This document shows, piece by piece, positions 1-5,656 of a stretch of DNA of 5,656 bases. The translations under genes and the position numbers were made by a program. The stretch is from an uncultured Persicitalea sp. (lineage in GTDB: Bacteria > Bacteroidota > Bacteroidia > Cytophagales > Spirosomataceae). The notes under the pieces were generated by a model. The model saw only the letters and a program-made list of their open reading frames with translations, was not told where the DNA came from and made no database searches. The stretch is taken from the NCBI GenBank assembly GCA_950075905.1, contig CATMVR010000372.1:1-5656 (forward strand). The letters are read 5' to 3'. How positions within the stretch are numbered: position 1 is the stretch's first letter; each line of letters begins with the position of its first letter.

Positions 1-1881
1 AAGATTCAGGGGGGCTTACCCACCGAACTGGAATTTTACGGAACACATACCCCCGTCTCAGAACCGCCCTTTACCCCAGGAGCCACACAGATCAAATTGA
101 AGGACATGCTTGGAGTTAATGCTTATGAATGGAATTTCCAGGACGCCGAGACTCCCTGGCAAATCAGCGAGTCTAAAATGGATATGGTGAAGAGCTTCTC
201 CGGAATTAGGCACTACATAGACTGGCAAAAACTGGAATCTACCGAAGGCGTATACTCCTATAACCCTACCCTGAGCGGCGGGTGGCACTACGATCAGATC
301 TACGAGCGCTGCAAAGTTGAGGGTATCGAGGTACTGGCCTGCATCAAAACCCTGCCTGACTGGATGCTAAACACCTACCCTGCTGATCAGCGCGATCACG
401 AGAATGTGCCGCTTCGCTACGGTATGGATTTTTCTAACCCTACTTCTTACCTGGAACAGGCCAAGCTTGGCTTTCAGTTTGCCGCCCGGTACGGGATCAA
501 CCCCAACGTAGACCCTACCCTTCTGAGCGTGCATAGTACGCCCCGCTGGTCCGGCGACAACCCCAATACGGTCAAAATCGGAACCGGACTTATCAAATAT
601 ATAGAGTGTGATAACGAACGCGACAAATGGTGGAAAGGACGCAAAGCCTACCAAACGGCCCGGGAGTACTGCGCAAATTTGTCTGCTTTTTACGATGGCC
701 ACAAAAACACAATGGGGCCGGGGGTAGGCGTAAAAAATGCCGATCCATCCATGCAGGTAGTCATTGGTGGGCTGGTATCCGGTCCGGAGTATATCAGGGG
801 AATGATTGACTGGTGCAAAGAGTTTAGAGGTTTTAAATCAAACGGGGAAGTAGACATCTGCTGGGATGTAATCAATTACCACATCTATACAGACAATACG
901 TCTTCTTCGCAGAGTGGTACCTCTACCCGCGGAGCGGCACCAGAAGTCACTAACGCCGGCGAAAAAGCGGATGAGTTTATCCGTGTAGCCCAGCGAATGA
1001 GCGGTGGGGTGCCTGTTTGGATCACCGAAACTGGCTTTGATATAAATCAGGGTAGCCCACTGAAAGCTGTTCCTATTGGCAGCAAGTCTGCCCTCGATAC
1101 TCAGGCCGACTGGATTCTGCGCACCTCCCTTTTCTCGGCCCGGCACGGTATTCAGAAAGTTTTCTTCTATCAGATGTATGACGACAATGACTCGGGCCTA
1201 ATCTTCTCTACATCGGGTCTGATCAATGCGGATAAGACACGGCGCCCCGCCGCTGATTTTCTGTTCCAGACCAAAAAGTTATTTGGTGAATACCAGTACA
1301 TGGAAACCCTGCACCAGGATCCGCTTGTTGATAGGTACCAGAGGAACGGCGAAAGTATGTACGTACTGATGGTTCCCGATGAGGTAGGCAGAACGGCCCA
1401 GTATACCCTCCATGTTGGTAATTTTCCCAAAGCAACGCTTTACCAACCTGTAGCGGGCAAAAACGATATGGATTTCACCGAAGTGAATACTACAAACGGA
1501 AACGTGACAATTACCGTGGGCGAAACTCCCGTTTTTGTGGTTCCAGGAGCAGCCTCCAGCGCCAGGGTAAGCAGCGAAGTCGCGGAAATAAACGAGCCAT
1601 CTGGCCAGGACAATCTCGACTCAGAGGAGGTGAATGTGTACCCCAATCCTCTCATATCTGAGTACTTCATGGTGGAAACAGCCAACAAGACTGGCGGTGA
1701 GGTAGAAATCCGGCTGTTTGATTCCTCTCGTGGAATTCTTTTCAAGAGCGTCAAAATTCCGGTTGGGAACTACAAAATAAAGCGCAAGATAAGCGTGAAC
1801 AACCTCCCCAAGGGTGAATATATCCTTGATGTAAAACAAATGGATAAACGAACCTTCAAAAAACTGCTTTATCTGCATTGA
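1..1881 (+). CDS. Secreted glycoside hydrolase-like protein (clan GH-A-like barrel) with T9SS type A sorting domain; 5' partial
   Basis: The reading frame is open from base 1 to the TGA at 1879-1881, so 626 residues are visible and the true start and signal peptide lie upstream. Numbering from the first visible codon, residues 6-17 (LPTELEFYGTHT) resemble the last strand of a discoidin/F5-8C carbohydrate-binding domain. Residues about 36-410 read as a (beta/alpha)8 hydrolase. They include a W-x-x-x-E-x-x-x-G-x-Y segment near 75-85, a probable acid/base Glu206 in ECDNERD, His294 in NYHIY, and a probable nucleophile Glu343 in WITETG. The 137-residue spacing of the two Glu suits retaining clan GH-A enzymes. 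A beta-sandwich (about 420-515) and an acidic Ser/Glu-rich linker follow. The final ~80 residues form a T9SS sorting domain (VYPNP at 546-550, later LPKGEYILDV, ending KKLLYLH), which implies export across the outer membrane. Family and substrate are not identifiable by eye. The hydrolase role is inferred from motifs, while the T9SS tail is clear. Confidence 0.88.
   Translation, partial: KIQGGLPTELEFYGTHTPVSEPPFTPGATQIKLKDMLGVNAYEWNFQDAETPWQISESKMDMVKSFSGIRHYIDWQKLESTEGVYSYNPTLSGGWHYDQIYERCKVEGIEVLACIKTLPDWMLNTYPADQRDHENVPLRYGMDFSNPTSYLEQAKLGFQFAARYGINPNVDPTLLSVHSTPRWSGDNPNTVKIGTGLIKYIECDNERDKWWKGRKAYQTAREYCANLSAFYDGHKNTMGPGVGVKNADPSMQVVIGGLVSGPEYIRGMIDWCKEFRGFKSNGEVDICWDVINYHIYTDNTSSSQSGTSTRGAAPEVTNAGEKADEFIRVAQRMSGGVPVWITETGFDINQGSPLKAVPIGSKSALDTQADWILRTSLFSARHGIQKVFFYQMYDDNDSGLIFSTSGLINADKTRRPAADFLFQTKKLFGEYQYMETLHQDPLVDRYQRNGESMYVLMVPDEVGRTAQYTLHVGNFPKATLYQPVAGKNDMDFTEVNTTNGNVTITVGETPVFVVPGAASSARVSSEVAEINEPSGQDNLDSEEVNVYPNPLISEYFMVETANKTGGEVEIRLFDSSRGILFKSVKIPVGNYKIKRKISVNNLPKGEYILDVKQMDKRTFKKLLYLH
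1636..1878 (+). other. T9SS type A C-terminal sorting domain (encoded segment)
   Basis: This segment encodes the C-terminal ~80 residues of the preceding hydrolase. It starts at VYPNP, continues with alternating hydrophobic strands (EIRLFD, ILFKSVKIPVG), then LPKGEYILDVKQ, and ends in a basic-hydrophobic tail KKLLYLH. This is the usual layout of the Bacteroidota Por secretion tail, which is recognised by the type IX machinery and removed on export. It marks the protein as secreted or surface-anchored and is the strongest taxonomic clue in the window. Confidence 0.88.
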
Positions 1882-1905
1882 GCCATCAAACAATATGGCA
1901 AAAAT

Positions 1906-1913
1906 TATGTTTC
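1906..1913 (+). promoter_or_regulatory. Possible Bacteroidota -7 promoter element (TATGTTTC)
   Basis: TATGTTTC matches 7 of 8 positions of the Bacteroidota -7 consensus TAnnTTTG. It lies in the 73-base gap, 41 bases before the kinase start codon, so a transcript from it would have a short leader. No good TTTG -33 element is present at the expected distance; the nearest TTG (1878-1880) is somewhat too far upstream. The kinase could instead be co-transcribed with the hydrolase gene. Weak call. Confidence 0.22.
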
Positions 1914-1937
1914 ATCCAGTGGTATTGGCCGTTGACT

Positions 1938-1945
1938 AGAAGGGA
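1938..1945 (+). promoter_or_regulatory. Possible ribosome binding site of the kinase gene (AGAAGGGA)
   Basis: The purine-rich AGAAGGGA ends about 10 bases before the ATG at 1955, followed by an A/T-rich spacer. Its AAGG core resembles a Shine-Dalgarno sequence, with spacing at the long end. An in-frame TAG at 1937-1939 and no other start codon before 1955 fix the ATG as the first possible start. Bacteroidota often initiate without Shine-Dalgarno pairing, so its use is uncertain. Confidence 0.4.
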
Positions 1946-1954
1946 TATTTTTAT

Positions 1955-4570
1955 ATGTTTTTTACGAATAAGTTAGTGAAGCGACTGGTCTCCTATTTTA
2001 GTATTACGCTGGGTCTTTTTCTGATTCTTGTTTCGCTGTTTTTCTCCTACGAAAACCTTGTAGACATGACTTCCCAGAATCTCTGGGTAACTAATACCAT
2101 CAACCTGGTAAATCAAACTTCGCAATTTGAGCTTACTACCAAGGATATACAGTCCAATGTTCGGGGGTATGTGGTCACGGGAAACGCGGATATGCTCGGG
2201 GGCATAAAGTCTTCCAAGGAAAAATTGGAAGCAATCAGTGATACCTTATTTGTGTTGGTCGAAAAGGATTCAATCCAGAAGGCACATGTCAAACAAATGT
2301 TGGAAGTTACCTCCCAGTTTCTCGAATTTTCGCAAAGTGTGGTCGATACCTTTCGGTTAAAGGGTAGGATGGCGGCTTCTGGTCTGATCCGGGGAGGGAA
2401 GGGCATCAAACTTTTTGAGAAGTTGAGCACTACAACAAGCGACATCGGTGTTTACGCCAATATTGAACTCGAAGAAAGAAGAAACCAGGCTGCAGCCGCC
2501 CACCAAAAAGCCATCTATTTTATCCTGTTTACGGGGTTCACCGGTTTGATTATTACAATCCTGACGCTTTACTTCTTCATACAGGATAGAAAAAAACAAA
2601 GGCTCCTAAAAAAACAACTTTCTCAGAAAGAGCGACTTCTAAAGCAATACCTTGAAGCCATCCCCGACGGAATTATTGTCGTCAATCCATCCCACGAACT
2701 TACCTACATCAATTCGGCCGGGAAAACCATGCTGGGCTTTCGTGAGGAATGGAACATAAAAACCATTGAAGAACTGCTGAGAAAAATACAATTGTTTGAT
2801 CCTTCCGCCCAAGAAAACGTGGAGGTCGGAAAGCTACCACTCACCCGGGCTTTGTTGGGTGCAAGGTCGGCAGGTAACCGTTTGGATTTACGGAAAGGTA
2901 ACGAAATTTCAAATTTTGAAACTAGTGTCGAGCCAATTTACGAGATAGACAACAAGATTGTAGGGGCTGTATCTGTTTTTAGGGATGTGACAGAGAGGGA
3001 AAAATACGCGGATAATCTCAAAAATGCCCGCGACATTGCCCAAAAGTCCGTCAAGGTCAGAGATATTTTTCTTTCCAATGTCAGCCACGAAATCCGCACG
3101 CCACTCAACGCTATTCTTGGTTTTACTAATTGGCTCCAAAAAGAAAATACGAACCCGACCGTCAGAGAGTATGTAGGGTATATTCAGCTGGCCAGTAACA
3201 ATCTGCTCGAACTTATCAATGACTTATTGGATATTTCAAAAATTGAAGGAAATCAGATTTTAGTGGATAAAGGGCCGACGTCTATCGTGCAGCTCATGGA
3301 ATCGGTGAGTATTTTGATCCGGCAAAAAGCGGCCGAAAAAGGAATTTCCTACCACCAAAAATTCTCGGAGGATTTACCCCAAATAGTGCTCACTGACAAA
3401 CTGCGCCTCACGCAGATTTTGTTGAATATCTGCGGCAATGCGGTCAAATTTACCGAAAAGGGACAGGTGTCAATAGAAGTAAACACGATGGGGCCGCTCG
3501 AAAACGGGGTGCAGCGTATACAATTCATCGTAGCGGATACCGGTATTGGTATTCCTCAGGATAAGCAGGAACTGATTTTTGACCGTTTTGTGCAGGCATC
3601 CGAAAACATCAACTCAAAATTTGGGGGCACGGGATTGGGACTGTCTATCTCGCGGGCCCTTGTAGGTCTGCTAGACGGCACATTGAAACTGGAATCGGAA
3701 ATCGGGGTAGGTAGCCGATTTATAATGGAATTTGAATTTACCGTATCCGAAGAAAGCGTCGCAACTGATCCTGCCCTTACGCCGGTTTCCTCCACAGATT
3801 ATTTGGCTACTCTGCATATCCTGGCCGCAGAAGACAATATCCTGAACCAGAAACTCCTTAGTGCACTCTTCCAACGGGTTGGAACCCGGCTTACCATCGC
3901 TTCCAACGGCCTGGAAGCCATTGAGCTCCTGAAAAAAGAAACTTTTGATTTGATCATCATGGATGTTCAGATGCCAATCATGGATGGATATACAGCTATT
4001 CGTCAAATTCGGAACGTCCTGAAACTCGACATTCCCATCATCACTATGACCGCGCACGCCATGATTGGCGAGAAAGAGGAAGGGGCTCGTATTGGCGCCA
4101 ACAGCTATATCTCGAAGCCCTTCCGGGAACACGAGCTTTTTAACGAAATTGTACGGCTTACCCAGTCGCGGCCCAACTCTTTTATACAGCCAACAAAAGA
4201 ACCATCTCCTTCTATCCCATCGGTATCAACACTCGTGGACAAGGACTACCTGCTTTCTATAACGGGGGGAGATGCAGATTTCAGAAATGAGATGATCCAG
4301 CTTTTTGAAGATGAAAGTAAGAAACAGTACAGCGTCATGCACAAAGCTTTCCAGACCTCTGACCACGATGGCTTGCGAAAAGGCATCCACGCGCTTCGGT
4401 CATCATTAATTTCGGTAGGACTGCTATCGCTTGCATCCCGGTATAAGGAAATAGAAAAAGACCTGAGTCTCGATACCATACCGACTAATCTGGAAGTACT
4501 TCTGACCGAACTGGAAGCAGACAAAAATGCTGGCCTTCACGAGCTGAAGACCTCAGAGTGGCCTGCCTGA
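1955..4570 (+). CDS. Hybrid sensor histidine kinase, CHASE3-PAS-HisKA-HATPase-REC-HPt
   Basis: This complete 871-residue inner-membrane sensor kinase should autophosphorylate and pass phosphate along an internal His-Asp-His relay. TM1 is residues ~11-32. A periplasmic CHASE3-like domain follows (~33-180, with the typical RGYVVTGN at 70-77), then TM2 (~187-209), a short charged helix (211-231) and a PAS domain (~230-347, ending VFRDVTERE). HisKA carries the H-box SHEIRTPLN with His378. The ATPase domain has an N-box (Asn491, Asn495), a G1 box DTGIGIP (Asp528) and a G2 box GGTGLGL (557-563). The receiver has Glu626/Asp627, phosphoacceptor Asp670 in MDVQMP, Thr699 and Lys721. A C-terminal HPt domain (~770-865) has His812 in IHALRSS, with Arg815 where Lys is usual. 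All catalytic residues are present, so it looks active. The signal is unknown, and its final response regulator is not in the window. It lies 73 bases after the hydrolase gene on the same strand, and its 3' end overlaps the convergent glycosyltransferase gene. Confidence 0.97.
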   Translation: MFFTNKLVKRLVSYFSITLGLFLILVSLFFSYENLVDMTSQNLWVTNTINLVNQTSQFELTTKDIQSNVRGYVVTGNADMLGGIKSSKEKLEAISDTLFVLVEKDSIQKAHVKQMLEVTSQFLEFSQSVVDTFRLKGRMAASGLIRGGKGIKLFEKLSTTTSDIGVYANIELEERRNQAAAAHQKAIYFILFTGFTGLIITILTLYFFIQDRKKQRLLKKQLSQKERLLKQYLEAIPDGIIVVNPSHELTYINSAGKTMLGFREEWNIKTIEELLRKIQLFDPSAQENVEVGKLPLTRALLGARSAGNRLDLRKGNEISNFETSVEPIYEIDNKIVGAVSVFRDVTEREKYADNLKNARDIAQKSVKVRDIFLSNVSHEIRTPLNAILGFTNWLQKENTNPTVREYVGYIQLASNNLLELINDLLDISKIEGNQILVDKGPTSIVQLMESVSILIRQKAAEKGISYHQKFSEDLPQIVLTDKLRLTQILLNICGNAVKFTEKGQVSIEVNTMGPLENGVQRIQFIVADTGIGIPQDKQELIFDRFVQASENINSKFGGTGLGLSISRALVGLLDGTLKLESEIGVGSRFIMEFEFTVSEESVATDPALTPVSSTDYLATLHILAAEDNILNQKLLSALFQRVGTRLTIASNGLEAIELLKKETFDLIIMDVQMPIMDGYTAIRQIRNVLKLDIPIITMTAHAMIGEKEEGARIGANSYISKPFREHELFNEIVRLTQSRPNSFIQPTKEPSPSIPSVSTLVDKDYLLSITGGDADFRNEMIQLFEDESKKQYSVMHKAFQTSDHDGLRKGIHALRSSLISVGLLSLASRYKEIEKDLSLDTIPTNLEVLLTELEADKNAGLHELKTSEWPA
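4521..4552 (-). terminator. Possible intrinsic terminator of the glycosyltransferase gene, inside the kinase CDS
   Basis: Read on the minus strand, the base right after the glycosyltransferase stop codon begins a hairpin (4552-4532). The arms are GGTCTTCA and TGAAGGCC, giving 8 pairs including one G-U, around a 5-base loop. AGCATTTTTGT follows. The U-G pair forms only in minus-strand RNA; the plus strand would have a C-A mismatch there, which favours a minus-strand role. The T-run is only five long and starts four bases after the stem, so strength is doubtful. The element is also coding sequence for the C-terminus of the kinase. Confidence 0.4.
4553..4570. other. Convergent 18-bp coding overlap of kinase and glycosyltransferase genes
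   Basis: The last five sense codons and the stop of each gene are exactly antisense to each other and in the same codon register. The kinase ends S-E-W-P-A-stop and the glycosyltransferase ends S-G-R-P-L-stop. Each TGA stop lies opposite the other gene's TCA serine codon. There is no intergenic spacer, so transcripts from both sides must read into the opposing gene before terminating. Confidence 0.93.
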
Positions 4571-5656
4571 TTTTCGTATTAGGGCTTCTGACAGCAGGGC
4601 GGCTATGTCTTCACCCCGGCGTACCCACGTATTTTGGGCGGCCAGCTCGATCCGCCTTGCCCGTAAGGCCGGAGAGTCGGTATCAAGTGACAATTGAATA
4701 GCCTTTGAGAAATCAGCGTAAGTACTGCAAATTTGTACGAGATCGTCGGTAAAGTCGGCAAGATCCGGGTTGAAATCTGATATCACCACGGGTTTAGCCG
4801 CCCCCAGGTACTCGAAAAGCTTCAATGGAAAGACCGTGGCGCTGAGCTCGTCTTTATTGAATGGAATAATACAAACCGCAAAACCTTTTAGTACAGCGGG
4901 CATTTCGGCATAGGAGGTTTTGCCCGGAAAATAGATATTGGGACATTGCTGAACATGCTCAGGTATAGCGCACTGAACCGGGCCTACCAGCACAAAACTT
5001 TTCTCCGGATGCTCAATGGCCGTCTTTTTCAGAAGCTGAAAATTCATCCGGTGATCGATGCTCCCCAGGTAACCTACGATAGGTTGGGGAATATTTTTTA
5101 GCAAAGAAGAAATTGCCAGCTCCGGGTCAAGGGCTTTTTGACTGTGCTGAACATCGGCCGCGTTCGGCACAAAATACGTATGGGAGTTTCTGGCTATTTT
5201 GTCATCGTGCAGTTTTTTGCTGCTGCATATCACCAGATCGGCCGTTTGAACCAGTTGCTTTTCGGAAGGTAGGCCATGACGTCCGTCAAAGCTACCCATG
5301 ATGGGGTCCAGGCAGTGGTATACGCGTAGCTGCGGAGCAAGGCCATCGGCCAGACCGGGATAATGAAAATTGAAGGAATTGATGTATACAAACGAATCGA
5401 TGTTTCTTTTGCGGAGTACGTAGTTGATCTTTTGCCGGATCAGAAACTCGTTAATTTTTAGTATAAACCGGTAGAGGGTACCCTCAGGCAGAAAATTGGA
5501 TGGAAGTACCACCGGCGGTATGAATACTTCGAGCTGGGTGCCCGGCAGGTGTAACGAGCGGTCAGAAAAAATTCCGAAATAGCCCCGGCGCTTTTTCAAA
5601 CTTTCCGACTTTGCTTTTTTCAGCACATCGTTCAGGGTAAAAGGGTTATCGAAGTA
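4553..5656 (-). CDS. GT-B glycosyltransferase, GT4/TuaH-like; 5' partial
   Basis: This is probably a cytoplasmic or membrane-associated sugar transferase that uses a nucleotide-sugar donor to build a surface glycan. The frame is open to the right edge (first visible residues YFDNPFTLND), so the start lies outside. A GTG at 5624-5626 is an internal valine. There are 367 visible residues; family members are usually about 380-420, so roughly 30-45 are missing. Numbered from the first visible codon, the N-terminal Rossmann-like half includes YHCLD (113-117), ADLVICSS (139-146) and FVPNAAD (162-168). The C-terminal half starts at IVGYLGSID (193-201) and contains FVLVGP (221-226) and VCIIPF (261-266). 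The donor-site segment PLKLFEYLGAAKPVV has Lys279 and Glu282. A late NTWVRRGEDI helix is typical of the family C-terminus. The first Glu of the classic E-x7-E motif is Thr274 here, as I expect for the TuaH-like branch. Donor and acceptor are unknown. It converges on and overlaps the kinase gene, so its own operon lies to the right. Confidence 0.93.
   Translation of the reverse strand, partial: YFDNPFTLNDVLKKAKSESLKKRRGYFGIFSDRSLHLPGTQLEVFIPPVVLPSNFLPEGTLYRFILKINEFLIRQKINYVLRKRNIDSFVYINSFNFHYPGLADGLAPQLRVYHCLDPIMGSFDGRHGLPSEKQLVQTADLVICSSKKLHDDKIARNSHTYFVPNAADVQHSQKALDPELAISSLLKNIPQPIVGYLGSIDHRMNFQLLKKTAIEHPEKSFVLVGPVQCAIPEHVQQCPNIYFPGKTSYAEMPAVLKGFAVCIIPFNKDELSATVFPLKLFEYLGAAKPVVISDFNPDLADFTDDLVQICSTYADFSKAIQLSLDTDSPALRARRIELAAQNTWVRRGEDIAALLSEALIRKSGRPL

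Noticed and set aside
97..99. TTG as the start codon of the hydrolase gene
   Set aside because: The frame is open without a stop back to base 1 and the upstream residues look like the end of a discoidin-type domain. A T9SS cargo also needs an N-terminal signal peptide, absent after 97. The gene is 5' truncated by the window edge.
1882..1899. Inverted repeat GCCAT...ATGGC right after the hydrolase stop as a terminator
   Set aside because: The stem has only five pairs around an 8-base loop and is followed by AAAAATT rather than a T-run, so it is too weak for an intrinsic terminator on the plus strand.
1946..1953. TATTTTTA as a -7 promoter element
   Set aside because: It fits TAnnTTTG at 7 of 8 positions but sits directly against the ATG at 1955, so transcription would start within the coding region.
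3671..4132. 153-codon minus-strand open frame antisense to the kinase receiver domain
   Set aside because: It is fully embedded opposite a well-supported receiver domain, shows no recognisable protein features, and is expected by chance opposite a long coding region.
5113..5301. 62-codon plus-strand open frame within the glycosyltransferase gene
   Set aside because: It is Cys/Pro-rich with no domain character and lies antisense to conserved glycosyltransferase sequence. It is a shadow frame.
5624..5626. GTG (minus strand) as the start of the glycosyltransferase
   Set aside because: The frame continues to the right edge with plausible family sequence (YFDNPFTLND), and a start here would remove the first strand of the N-terminal Rossmann domain.
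1..5656. CRISPR array, tRNA/rRNA, insertion sequence or defence system
   Set aside because: No spaced direct repeats, cloverleaf sequences, transposase motifs or terminal inverted repeats were seen. The three long genes account for almost every base.

Overview
The window looks like a piece of a Bacteroidota chromosome, probably order Cytophagales. The main evidence is a type IX secretion (T9SS) type A sorting domain at the end of the first gene, seen as a VYPNP motif followed by a beta-rich tail ending in KKLLYLH. The large one-chain hybrid sensor kinase and the sparse Shine-Dalgarno signals agree with this. Genus cannot be read from the sequence.

Three long coding regions fill almost the whole window. 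(1) Positions 1-1881, plus strand: the 3' part of a secreted protein. It begins with what looks like the tail of a discoidin-type domain, continues with a TIM-barrel glycoside hydrolase domain resembling clan GH-A, and ends with a beta-sandwich, an acidic linker and the T9SS signal. (2) Positions 1955-4570, plus strand: a complete 871-residue hybrid histidine kinase with the order TM-CHASE3-TM-PAS-HisKA-HATPase-REC-HPt. It carries every phosphotransfer site of a His-Asp-His relay. (3) Positions 4553-5656, minus strand: most of a GT-B glycosyltransferase (GT4/TuaH-like). Its N-terminus lies beyond the right edge. The only intergenic gap is 73 bases (1882-1954), and no gene-free stretch exceeds 300 bases.

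The kinase and glycosyltransferase genes converge and overlap by 18 bases in exact codon register. A hairpin plus T-run that could terminate the glycosyltransferase transcript sits inside the last codons of the kinase gene. The secreted hydrolase, membrane sensor and cytoplasmic sugar transferase would fit the edge of a surface or exopolysaccharide locus, but this is inference from proximity. I found no RNA gene, mobile element, CRISPR array or defence system. The best candidates for a second look are the unclassified hydrolase, with its N-E-R acid/base motif, and the kinase/glycosyltransferase 3' junction.
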